The notes under the pieces: generated by a model | Database searches by the model: none | What the model saw: only the letters and a program-made list of their open reading frames with translations | What the model was told of the DNA's origin: nothing | Origin: Lachnospiraceae bacterium | GTDB taxonomy: Bacteria; Bacillota; Clostridia; Lachnospirales; Lachnospiraceae | Direction: 5' to 3' | Assembly (NCBI GenBank): GCA_017964745.1 | Contig: JAGCRJ010000315.1 | Location: forward strand, 1-8,526 | DNA: 8,526 nucleotides | Part shown: positions 1 to 5,947 of the stretch, in pieces | Numbering within the stretch: position 1 is the stretch's first letter | Layout: each line of letters begins with the position of its first letter | Program-made: the position numbers and the translations under genes

Positions 1-740
1 ATCTTCGCATCAAGGAAGTTCATCTCGGGAGATCCGATGAAGCCAGCGACGAAGCGGTTGATGGGATCTGCATAGAGGTTCTGCGGAGAATCAACCTGCT
101 GAACGATACCGTCCTTCATAACGACGATTCTGTCGCCGAGGGTCATAGCCTCTGTCTGGTCGTGGGTAACGTAGATGATGGTGGTTCCGAGTCTCTGGTG
201 AAGCTTAGCGATCTCGATTCTCATCTGTACACGGAGCTTAGCATCGAGGTTGGAGAGAGGCTCGTCCATGAGGAATACCTTGGGGTTACGTACGATAGCA
301 CGTCCCATGGCAACACGCTGTCTCTGTCCACCGGAAAGAGCCTTGGGCTTACGGTCGAGGAGAGAGGTGAGGTCGAGGATACGAGCTGCTTCCTTAACCA
401 TCTTGTCGATCTGATCCTTGGGAACCTTACGAAGCTTAAGTCCGAATGCCATATTATCATAAACGGACATATGAGGATACAGAGCGTAGTTCTGGAATAC
501 CATTGCGATATCACGATCCTTGGGCTCTACATCGTTCATGAGCTTGTCGCCGATGTAAAGTTCGCCGCCTGAGATGTCCTCAAGACCTGCGATCATACGG
601 AGAGTGGTTGACTTACCGCATCCGGAAGGTCCGACGAAAATGATGAATTCCTGATCGTTGATCTCCAGGTTGAAATCCTTAACTGCCTCAAAGCCGTTGG
701 GATAAACCTTGGTGACGTGCTTAAGTGAAAGACTTGCCAT
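1..740 (-). CDS. Sugar ABC transporter ATP-binding protein (MsmX/UgpC/MalK type), 3' end outside window
   Basis: This is the nucleotide-binding subunit of a carbohydrate ABC importer. It hydrolyses ATP on the cytoplasmic face to drive uptake through partner permeases. The 246 visible residues contain the whole ATPase domain: Walker A GPSGCGKST at 37-45, Q-loop Gln83 (VFQNYALYPH), signature LSGGQ at 135-139, Walker B VFLMDE at 155-160 with catalytic Glu160, D-loop SNLDA and switch His193. The C-terminal regulatory OB (TOBE) domain, which makes this family about 370 residues long, lies beyond the edge. The start is ATG at 738-740, preceded by AAAGGAG with a 9-nt spacer. No permease or binding-protein gene lies upstream, so it is probably an orphan, multi-purpose ATPase like MsmX of Bacillus subtilis; that role is inferred. 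The family assignment is very secure, the exact symbol is not. Confidence 0.96.
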   Translation of the reverse strand, partial: MASLSLKHVTKVYPNGFEAVKDFNLEINDQEFIIFVGPSGCGKSTTLRMIAGLEDISGGELYIGDKLMNDVEPKDRDIAMVFQNYALYPHMSVYDNMAFGLKLRKVPKDQIDKMVKEAARILDLTSLLDRKPKALSGGQRQRVAMGRAIVRNPKVFLMDEPLSNLDAKLRVQMRIEIAKLHQRLGTTIIYVTHDQTEAMTLGDRIVVMKDGIVQQVDSPQNLYADPINRFVAGFIGSPEMNFLDAK

Positions 741-794
741 TAGTTCATACTCCTTTCAGAATACCATTATAGGCGTTTTTACGCCCAATACATA
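741..794 (-). promoter_or_regulatory. Candidate promoter and ribosome binding site of the ABC ATPase gene
   Basis: On the minus strand a perfect -10 hexamer TATAAT lies at 766-771. It would place transcription start near 759 and leave a leader of only about 19 nt containing AAAGGAG (750-756). At 17-bp spacing the -35 position (789-794) reads TATGTA, a poor match to TTGACA, and there is no extended -10 TG. If this promoter is real, it probably needs an activator. An upstream start in the 800-870 region is an alternative. Confidence 0.45.
772..785. repeat. Perfect 5-bp inverted repeat next to the -10 box
   Basis: On the minus strand GGCGT-AAAA-ACGCC ends one base pair before TATAAT, so it fills most of the -35/-10 spacer. 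A symmetric site in this position could be a repressor or activator operator. If transcription starts further upstream, it would instead be a small leader hairpin. The symmetry is seen directly; the function is a guess. Confidence 0.4.
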
Positions 795-837
795 CGAAAT
801 ATACCATCATACGCTGTTTGTGGAAATAACCGACTTA

Positions 838-866
838 GACAAAGTTTTGACAAAGGTTTGGTCAAA
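838..866 (-). repeat. Three TTTGWC direct repeats spaced about one helical turn apart
   Basis: Reading the minus strand, TTTGAC (861-866), TTTGTC (849-854) and TTTGTC (838-843) follow each other with start-to-start distances of 12 and 11 bp. They sit 45-75 bp upstream of the ATPase gene's candidate -35 region, a common place for activator binding. The middle two share a longer core (CTTTGTC followed by A-rich or TAAG sequence). I do not recognise the motif as belonging to a named regulator. Confidence 0.35.
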
Positions 867-881
867 TTGCCATTAACCATT

Positions 882-914
882 AAAAAACGCTAAAACTATT
901 GGCATATTGCCCAA
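882..914 (-). terminator. Weak candidate intrinsic terminator after the DUF624 gene
   Basis: About 30 nt past the DUF624 stop codon, the transcript can form a short hairpin from TTGGGCA-ATA-TGCCAA (899-914) with one bulged G. It is followed by U-runs (TTTT at 892-895 and TTTTTT at 882-887). The stem is short and the U-tract is interrupted by AGCG, so termination would be inefficient at best. Confidence 0.25.
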
Positions 915-945
915 CACACCTTGGAGCACTTTCGGCAAAATGACG

Positions 946-1650
946 TTATTTCTCATCCCTCTTCATGGCAGCCTGCATAGCTTCCTCTACGGGGTCGATC
1001 TCGGGTGCCTGATCGGGGTGTTCCTCGTAAAACCTGTTCTCCACCTGCTCAAAAGCCTTCCTGTAGAGCATTGCGCTCAGATAACCGGGGCCGCTGATAC
1101 CGAACATGATGACTATGGGGATCAGGGGGCTCTCGATTCCGATAAAGAGGAGGATGGCCACGGGGATCAGGTAAAGGATTCCCATAAGGATCGCCCTGGG
1201 CAGGATCGCAACAGTCATATGGAGACCGCTCTTAATGGTTCCCTTGATCGTATTGTCGAATCTTGCGAGCACGGGGAAGATCATGATGCAGCCGATATAG
1301 ATAAAGAAAAGAAATGCGAACATCACGGCGCGTACTATCTGGGTTCCGTCGCCCTCAAGACCGAGTGCGAAAAAGACATCAAATATTCCGAGCACGATCA
1401 CCACGAGCATGATCAGCCAGATAAGTGTGGCCTGCTTGAAATTCTGTTTGAAAGAACGGAAGAATCCCTTTGTGGTGCCCGTCTCCTCATTCTTAAGGAG
1501 CTTGTAGCACATATAATCCTTGGCAGTCAGCGCCGCACCCATCGTGATAATGGGGAAGCAGAGCGCAAGCGTAAGGATATTGATCCACATAAGGTCCGCC
1601 ATCTTGGTCAGTGCGACCATGAATTTTGAATCGGGGTTAAATAATCTCAC
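946..1650 (-). CDS. DUF624 (YesL-family) integral membrane protein
   Basis: A 234-residue membrane protein matching the YesL/DUF624 family. These proteins often accompany sugar ABC transporters in Firmicutes, but their molecular function is unknown. The diagnostic N-terminus is present: MRLFNPDSKF, then MADLMWINILTLALCFPIITMGAALTA in two halves (17-43). Hydrophobic segments lie near 21-43, 75-97, 105-129, 147-171 and 174-195, followed by an acidic cytoplasmic-looking tail (EIDPVEEAMQ). The start is GTG at 1648-1650, with AGGAAGG 7 nt upstream; that ribosome binding site overlaps the stop codon of the preceding GNAT gene, 11 nt away, so translation is probably coupled. It is the last gene before an intergenic region and the sugar-transport ATPase, which fits the usual context of the family. 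Confidence 0.88.
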   Translation of the reverse strand: MRLFNPDSKFMVALTKMADLMWINILTLALCFPIITMGAALTAKDYMCYKLLKNEETGTTKGFFRSFKQNFKQATLIWLIMLVVIVLGIFDVFFALGLEGDGTQIVRAVMFAFLFFIYIGCIMIFPVLARFDNTIKGTIKSGLHMTVAILPRAILMGILYLIPVAILLFIGIESPLIPIVIMFGISGPGYLSAMLYRKAFEQVENRFYEEHPDQAPEIDPVEEAMQAAMKRDEK

Positions 1651-1661
1651 TTTGTACCTTC

Positions 1662-2153
1662 CTAAAAAACCAGTTCCATTCCGGTAACCTTGATGCCGGA
1701 GATGTTCCTCTCGGGCTCGGTAACCTTAAATCCTGTCTTTTTGTAAAATTCGACGGCATAAGGCGCAGCCCTTACCACCATCGTGTTCTCATGACAGACA
1801 TCCCTCAGATACCTGCAGAGCTTATCGACTATCTCCGTCGCTATGCCCATGCGGTGGTATTCCTTTTTCACGAAAAGGAGGGAGAGCCTGTTGGTGTTCC
1901 TAAGCGATCCGACTCCGATGATCTGCCCGTCCAGCCTGGCCACGACCATCGGGTAATTTCCGTTAAGAAATGCCTTGTGCAGATCGTCATCCGTCACAAA
2001 CTCAAAAAAATGACCCACTCCTTCGGAACCGTAATCCTCGGCCTCGAATTCCATAAAGGTAGTCCAGACCAAGGACATACTGTCCGTCCAGTCATCGGGG
2101 CGGGCCCATTCGTAAGTTATACGGGATTTCAGGAGAGCCTTGCCGTTATCCAT
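1662..2153 (-). CDS. GNAT-family N-acetyltransferase
   Basis: A 163-residue acetyl-CoA-dependent acyltransferase, a typical single-domain length for GNAT. The acetyl-CoA-binding motif A is the strand SLLFVKKEYH followed by HRMGIATEIVDKL (100-112); HRMGIA corresponds to the R/QxxGxG/A loop, with His in the first position. The C-terminal part has AAPYAVEFYKKTGF (129-142), the motif-B helix-strand typical of the fold. The substrate cannot be read from the sequence. The start ATG (2151-2153) is preceded by AGAGGA with a 9-nt spacer and lies inside the end of the hydrolase gene (25-bp overlap), so translation is likely coupled. The stop is TAG (1662-1664). If that amber were read through, the frame would end five codons later at TGA (1647-1649), overlapping the next gene's GTG start. 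Confidence 0.9.
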   Translation of the reverse strand: MDNGKALLKSRITYEWARPDDWTDSMSLVWTTFMEFEAEDYGSEGVGHFFEFVTDDDLHKAFLNGNYPMVVARLDGQIIGVGSLRNTNRLSLLFVKKEYHRMGIATEIVDKLCRYLRDVCHENTMVVRAAPYAVEFYKKTGFKVTEPERNISGIKVTGMELVF

Positions 2154-3061
2154 TCAAGGATATCCTCTTTGACAACTTCCCTGTCATCCTCATTAAGTAT
2201 TTCGTGTCTGTCTCCGGGATAAAGCTTCATGGTTATGTCGCGAACCCCGGCATTTTTGTAGCTTTCGACCGCAGTCTTAACGCCCTCGCCGTAATTTCCG
2301 ACGGGGTCCTCCTCTCCCGCAACAAAAAGAAGCGGCAGATTCTTGGGCACGGCATCTATATTGCTCTGCTTCTGCATGCGCTTTATCAGCTCCATGAGGG
2401 TGATATAGCCGTTTGCGGTAAAACCGAATCCGCACATCGGATCGGAAATGTATTTATCCACGTTCTCGCTGTTTACGCTGAGCCAGTCATACGATGTACG
2501 GGGCGACTCGATCTTCTTGCAGTAACTTCCGAAGCTCATCCTGGCCATAAGCGGAGACTTCGCTTTAGAACCCTTGAAAAGAGCCGTCATCTTAGCGATC
2601 GTGCTTCCGGCGAAAACAAGTCCTCCGGGTGTGGTTCCGGTACCCATGATGACTGCCATATTGATGCCGGTTCCGTATCGGTAGATATAGTTTCTTGCGA
2701 TGAAGGAGCCCATGCTGTGACCCATTATTATGATGGGAAGCCCGGGGAATTTCTCCTGGGTGATCTTCTTTAATCTGTGAACATCCCTTACGACAACGGT
2801 CGCGGGATCCTGTTCACAGAAATACCCTGTGGTCCCGCCTTCCGGAACACTTCCGCCGTGACCGAGATGATCTTCCCCGGTCACGATGAAGCCGTTTGAT
2901 GTCATGAACGAAGCAAAGTCCTCGTATCTGTCAACATACTCTTCCATGCCGTGAATGACCTGGATGATGCCCTTGGCCTCACCCCTGTCCGGCATCCATC
3001 TCACACCGTGTATGGAGGATTCGCCGTCTCTCGAATCAAAATAGAATTCTTCTTTTTTCAT
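2129..3061 (-). CDS. Alpha/beta hydrolase, lysophospholipase/monoacylglycerol lipase-like
   Basis: A 310-residue serine hydrolase resembling the PldB/monoglyceride-lipase group (Hydrolase_4), expected to cleave an acyl ester of a lipid or small substrate in the cytoplasm; no signal peptide is visible. The oxyanion-region HGMEEY motif is at 37-42, the DHLGHGGS motif that precedes the nucleophile in this group is at 64-71, and the nucleophile elbow GHSMG is at 114-118 (Ser116). The likely acid is Asp252 (GEEDPVG) and the base His286 (GDRHEIL). Residues about 140-240 form the lid. All triad members are present, so it should be active. The ATG at 3059-3061 has GGAAGGAG upstream and follows the metG stop by 19 nt. 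The end overlaps the GNAT start by 25 bp. The natural substrate is unknown. Confidence 0.92.
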   Translation of the reverse strand: MKKEEFYFDSRDGESSIHGVRWMPDRGEAKGIIQVIHGMEEYVDRYEDFASFMTSNGFIVTGEDHLGHGGSVPEGGTTGYFCEQDPATVVVRDVHRLKKITQEKFPGLPIIIMGHSMGSFIARNYIYRYGTGINMAVIMGTGTTPGGLVFAGSTIAKMTALFKGSKAKSPLMARMSFGSYCKKIESPRTSYDWLSVNSENVDKYISDPMCGFGFTANGYITLMELIKRMQKQSNIDAVPKNLPLLFVAGEEDPVGNYGEGVKTAVESYKNAGVRDITMKLYPGDRHEILNEDDREVVKEDILEWITARLS

Positions 3062-3076
3062 GGAAGTACTCCTTCC
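3062..3076 (-). promoter_or_regulatory. Small hairpin that would sequester the hydrolase ribosome binding site
   Basis: The mRNA immediately before the hydrolase AUG reads GGAAG-GAGTA-CTTCC. The Shine-Dalgarno (GGAAGGAG) forms the left arm and loop of a perfect 5-bp stem whose right arm abuts the start codon. The metG stop codon (3081-3083) lies 4 nt before it, so ribosomes terminating metG could open the stem. This suggests translational coupling; it is an inference from base pairing only. Confidence 0.4.
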
Positions 3077-3080
3077 GTAT

Positions 3081-4172
3081 TTATCCTATTTCCGCACCGG
3101 CAGGCATATCCTTGTCTACGCCGAGAAGAGAAAGCTCGCCCTCCGCATTCTCCGCGCAAAGGAGCATTCCTTCGCTTGTAAGGCCTGCGATCTGGCGGGG
3201 TGCAAGGTTGGTGAGTACGACGACCTTCTTTCCGACCATCTCTTCAGCCGAATAACCCGACTTGATACCGGAAAGGATCTGTCTTGTCTTGCTTCCGATC
3301 TTAACCTGTGAGCAGAGGAGCTTCTTGGACTTCGGAACCTCTTCGCAGGAGATGATCTGTCCGACCTGCAGCTGGAGCTTTGCAAAATCGTCATAACTGA
3401 TCTCTGCCTTGGGCTCAAGATCTATGCCGTCGCCTGCTGCTTCCGGGTTCTCTTCGGAAGTGATTCCGTTCTCTCTTTCGTACTCGGCTCTCTGTGCTGC
3501 ACGGATCTCTTCTACCTTCTTCATTATATCTTCAAGATTAAGACGTGCAAAGAGAGTCTCGGGATCGGCGGTGACCTTCTTGCCCGATTCGAAAAGACCG
3601 AATTTATCGAGATCTTCATAATCTCTCAGGTCATTTTCTCCGATCTGTGCAAGGATAGCCTTTGCGGTCTCGGGCATATAGGAATAAAGGAGATTAGCTC
3701 CGATCGCGATGGACTCGGTAAGGTTGTACATAACCTCCGCAAGTCTGTCCTTTCCCGCTTCGTCCTTGGCAAGAGTCCAGGGCTCGGTCTCATCGATGTA
3801 TTTGTTGGAACGCTTGAAGATCGCAAATACTTCGTCGATGGCGTCTGCAACCCTGAGGTCATCCATCTTCGCAGCGACCTTATCCCTTGCGGCGGTAACG
3901 ACTGCTTTAAGATCTGCATCTACATCGGCCTCCGCACCGGTCTTCGTTACAACACCGTCAAAGTACTTATTGGTCATGGAGATCGTTCTCTTTACGAGAT
4001 TTCCGAGGATGTTCGCAAGATCGGAATTGTATCTCTCGGTCATGAGCTCCCATGTGATGGTTCCGTCATTTTCGTACGGCATCTCGTGGAGCACATAGTA
4101 ACGTACGGCATCGACGCCGTAGAGTGAGATGAGATCGTCCGCATAGATAACGTTTCCTCTGGACTTACTCAT
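3081..4172 (-). CDS. metG: MetG C-terminal fragment, starting at the Met of KMSKS
   Basis: This is the frame downstream of the amber codon, 363 residues if begun at the ATG inside KMSKS. It carries the SKS part of the signature, the anticodon-binding helical bundle (with NLVKRTISMTNKYFDG) and the C-terminal EMAPII-like domain (KLQLQVGQI to the end). A GGGTGG lies 7 nt before this ATG, so some independent initiation is conceivable, but that sequence is also fixed by the conserved protein (QGGEK), so I give it little weight. Split MetRS is known in Aquifex, but with the break between the catalytic and tRNA-binding parts, not just before KMSKS. Confidence 0.7.
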   Translation of the reverse strand: MSKSRGNVIYADDLISLYGVDAVRYYVLHEMPYENDGTITWELMTERYNSDLANILGNLVKRTISMTNKYFDGVVTKTGAEADVDADLKAVVTAARDKVAAKMDDLRVADAIDEVFAIFKRSNKYIDETEPWTLAKDEAGKDRLAEVMYNLTESIAIGANLLYSYMPETAKAILAQIGENDLRDYEDLDKFGLFESGKKVTADPETLFARLNLEDIMKKVEEIRAAQRAEYERENGITSEENPEAAGDGIDLEPKAEISYDDFAKLQLQVGQIISCEEVPKSKKLLCSQVKIGSKTRQILSGIKSGYSAEEMVGKKVVVLTNLAPRQIAGLTSEGMLLCAENAEGELSLLGVDKDMPAGAEIG

Positions 4173-4211
4173 CTTCTCGCCACCCTGAAGAAGCCAGGGA
4201 TGTCCGAATAC

Positions 4212-4214
4212 CTA
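4212..4214 (-). other. In-frame amber (TAG) codon in metG
   Basis: The codons on either side are in the same frame: CCC AAG TAG GTA TTC encodes P K stop V F. The conserved family sequence here is PKQVFGHPW, so TAG stands for CAG. The plus strand shows CTA where CTG is expected. A 5-bp stem (CCCTG/CAGGG, 4183-4199) begins 12 nt downstream in the mRNA. Confidence 0.85.
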
Positions 4215-5075
4215 CTTGGGAAGGGGCTCTTCAAGAGACATAAGGAATATGGGCCAGTAGATCGTATGGAAACGGACGATGTCCTTTCCTATAAGATGAA
4301 GATCTGCGGGCCAGAACTTCTTGTACATATCGGAACTGTTGCCGTCTGCGTCGTATCCGATACCGGTGATATAGTTGCTGAGTGCATCAAGCCATACATA
4401 GACGACATGCTTCTCATCAAAAGTAACGGGAATGCCCCATGTAAATGAGGTCCTTGATACGCACAGATCCTGAAGTCCGGGCTTTAAGAAATTGTTCACC
4501 ATCTCGTTCTTGCGGGATACGGGCTGGATGAACTCGGGATGCTCGTCATAATATTTCATGAGCTTATCCGCATATTTGCTCATCTTGAAGAAATATGCTT
4601 CTTCCTTGGCGGGCTTTACCTCGCGTCCGCAATCGGGGCACTTGCCGTCGACGAGCTGGCTCTCGGTCCAGAAGGACTCGCAGGGAGTGCAGTACAATCC
4701 TTCGTAAGCTCCCTTGTAGATATCGCCCTTGTCGTACATCTTCTTGAAGATCTTCTGTATCTGGACTTCATGATCCGCATCGGTAGTGCGGATGAATTTG
4801 TCGTAAGAAACATTGAGACTGTCGCAGATGCCCCTGATGATGCCGGCTATCCGGTCAACGAATTCCTTGGGGGATATGCCCTCTGCTCCGGCCTTTTCCT
4901 CTACCTTCTGGCCGTGCTCATCGGTTCCTGTCTGGAAAAAGACATCGAAGCCCTGCTGTCTCTTATGTCTGGCGATCGCATCCGCCATGACTATTTCATA
5001 AGAATTTCCTATATGGGGTTTGCCTGATGTGTAGGCTATTGCCGTTGTAATGTAATAAGGTCCTTTATTCTGCAT
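4212..5075 (-). CDS. metG: MetG N-terminal fragment, up to the amber codon
   Basis: Under the standard code this reading frame gives 287 residues: the nucleotide-binding fold with PHIGN (20-24), the connective-peptide zinc knuckle (Cys129/132/146/149) and the methionine-pocket segment VYVWLDALSNY (225-235). It ends at PLPK, 13 codons before KMSKS. It therefore lacks the KMSKS loop and the anticodon-binding domain and should not aminoacylate tRNA by itself. It has its own strong ribosome binding site. Confidence 0.75.
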   Translation of the reverse strand: MQNKGPYYITTAIAYTSGKPHIGNSYEIVMADAIARHKRQQGFDVFFQTGTDEHGQKVEEKAGAEGISPKEFVDRIAGIIRGICDSLNVSYDKFIRTTDADHEVQIQKIFKKMYDKGDIYKGAYEGLYCTPCESFWTESQLVDGKCPDCGREVKPAKEEAYFFKMSKYADKLMKYYDEHPEFIQPVSRKNEMVNNFLKPGLQDLCVSRTSFTWGIPVTFDEKHVVYVWLDALSNYITGIGYDADGNSSDMYKKFWPADLHLIGKDIVRFHTIYWPIFLMSLEEPLPK

Positions 5076-5124
5076 ACCTATCACCTTCCTTTTCGGCGTC
5101 GTGTAACGAACGTCTGTCTTTTCG

Positions 5125-5156
5125 AATATAATAGACTAATCTACCACAAATGGCTT
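5125..5156 (-). promoter_or_regulatory. Weak candidate promoter region upstream of metG
   Basis: The 80-bp gap between the J-domain gene and metG is AT-rich on its distal side, with TATTAT (5128-5133) and TATATT (5125-5130) as possible -10 boxes. No convincing -35 stands at 16-18 bp; the nearest, TTGTGG, is 13 bp from TATATT. An imperfect palindrome TAGACTAATCTA (5132-5143, 10 of 12 symmetric) lies just upstream of the -10. There is no room for a T-box leader. metG may equally be read from the upstream transcript. Confidence 0.3.
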
Positions 5157-5947
5157 TATTCGTCCATTAAACGCTTATATTCCCCGCATATCGCTTCGAA
5201 TATCGCCTCTGATCCGTTTCCGCTGTCCGGATGATAAACCTTGCACAGATCGCGGTATCTTTTCTTTATCTGTTCGGGAGTCCTGCAGCCCTCGAAGAAT
5301 CCGCTCACGGAGCCGCTTCCGCCCCGGCTGTCTTCTATATATTCTTCGTCGTTTTCTTCTATGTATTCCTCATCGGAATAATCATCGTCGTAATAATCTT
5401 CCTCGATCCGCTCTTTTCTTCGTCCCGGAATACGTTCATGCCGGCCTTTTGTATAGCCGTCGTTATAGCCCCTGTCATATCCTTCGTCGTAGCCGTGGAC
5501 GTTTTCGTAGATGTCGTCGATCTTCTCTGTAAGGCTTTCCGACTCCTCGAGCACCTCACGCTTGAGATTGATGTACCTGATCAGCCTTAGTACATCCAGA
5601 ACCGGTCCGCCGACGATCATGATGATCACGATCAGGTGGAGCTGTTCCTCCGTGACCCTGTCTTTGAGTGTGTAGAGCACATAAGCCGCAACCGCCGCAA
5701 CTCCGCACCCCACGAAGAAGTTCTTGAATATCCTGATGAAAAAGTAGACATATGACACGATGCCGTACATCGTGATGAATATCCTTGCGCAGTGCAAGAG
5801 ATCTGCGGACATCGCCTCAAGTGTAGCCCCGGCATCCCCGTCCCAGAAAAGAAGACCGGTCAAAAACACCGCCAGTATGAGTTTTGCCGGTATCACAGCC
5901 AGTCTTGCCCTGAGCTCCGCTACCTTTACAACTTTAAGTCCGTTCAT
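5156..5947 (-). CDS. Membrane-anchored protein with C-terminal J domain
   Basis: A 263-residue protein of unrecognised specific function. Residues 1-125 hold about four hydrophobic segments (near 18-35, 54-75, 77-94 and 104-125). Residues 126-150 are a charged helix. Then come four GYxx tetrapeptides (152-167), a basic patch (169-181) and a very acidic Tyr-rich linker (182-206). The end (217-263) is a short J domain: FFEGCRTPEQIKKRYRDL, then the essential HPD at 239-241 and a third helix. The HPD is intact, so the domain could stimulate the ATPase of a cytoplasmic DnaK (Hsp70) and recruit it to the membrane; this is family knowledge applied by inference. Classical DnaJ zinc and substrate-binding domains are absent. 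The ATG at 5945-5947 overlaps the stop of the upstream ligase-like gene (ATGA). The hydrophilic part carries in-gene repeats. Confidence 0.8.
   Translation of the reverse strand: MNGLKVVKVAELRARLAVIPAKLILAVFLTGLLFWDGDAGATLEAMSADLLHCARIFITMYGIVSYVYFFIRIFKNFFVGCGVAAVAAYVLYTLKDRVTEEQLHLIVIIMIVGGPVLDVLRLIRYINLKREVLEESESLTEKIDDIYENVHGYDEGYDRGYNDGYTKGRHERIPGRRKERIEEDYYDDDYSDEEYIEENDEEYIEDSRGGSGSVSGFFEGCRTPEQIKKRYRDLCKVYHPDSGNGSEAIFEAICGEYKRLMDE
5324..5371 (-). repeat. In-gene tandem repeat encoding EEYIE(E/D) octads
   Basis: Two adjacent 24-bp units encode EEYIEEND and EEYIEDSR (residues 193-208 of the J-domain protein). The DNA units remain similar (TCTTCTATRTATTC core on the plus strand), which suggests a recent duplication within the acidic linker rather than convergent low complexity. 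Confidence 0.6.
5447..5494 (-). repeat. In-gene repeat encoding four GYxx tetrapeptides
   Basis: Residues 152-167 of the J-domain protein read GYDE GYDR GYND GYTK, four 12-bp units in frame. GY-x-x runs are common in bacterial linkers and may be flexible or self-associating; no specific role can be read here. Confidence 0.65.

Larger units (their letters stand above)
3081..5075 (-). pseudogene. metG: metG, methionyl-tRNA synthetase, interrupted by one in-frame TAG (codon 288)
   Basis: This enzyme charges tRNA-Met and initiator tRNA with methionine in the cytoplasm. Read as one frame the gene is 664 residues plus stop, normal for the form with a C-terminal EMAPII/Trbp111-like domain. In order: Rossmann core with PHIGN (20-24), zinc knuckle Cys129, Cys132, Cys146, Cys149, WGIPV (213-217), catalytic half ending VFGHPWLLQGG (289-299), KMSKS (301-305), anticodon-binding helical domain, and the tRNA-binding OB domain (about 559-664). 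The start is ATG at 5073-5075 with GGAAGG 8 nt upstream; the GTG at 5082-5084 lies on that ribosome binding site and is rejected. Codon 288 is TAG, where the family normally has Gln (PKQVFGHPW), one C-to-T change from CAG. There is no frame change and no other damage. Whether it is a true pseudogene, a sequence error or is decoded by suppression or recoding cannot be decided here. Confidence 0.8.

Noticed and set aside
907..1629. Long plus-strand open frame of 240 codons
   Set aside because: It is antisense to the DUF624 gene. The translation is His/Asp/Glu-rich with no family resemblance, while the minus strand encodes a recognisable membrane protein with a ribosome binding site.
2157..2166. 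Ten-base palindrome AGGATATCCT at the GNAT ribosome binding site
   Set aside because: It lies in the coding end of the hydrolase (codons for Asp-Ile-Leu) and has no loop, so it could fold only as a 3-bp stem; chance is sufficient.
4173..4214. Frameshift in metG
   Set aside because: Both halves are in the same frame and the missing segment VFGHPWLLQGGEK is encoded directly after the TAG, so only a stop codon separates them.
5004..5015. HIGN instead of HIGH in the MetG class-I signature as a sign of decay
   Set aside because: HIGN in the form PHIGN is, as far as I recall, common in clostridial MetG; it is a family variant rather than damage.
5076..5084. GTG start three codons upstream for metG
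   Set aside because: It sits directly on the GGAAGG ribosome binding site with no spacer; the ATG at 5073-5075 has an 8-nt spacer and begins at the usual family N-terminus.
5085..5155. T-box or SAM riboswitch leader for metG
   Set aside because: The gap is only about 80 bp and has no specifier loop, antiterminator or terminator features.
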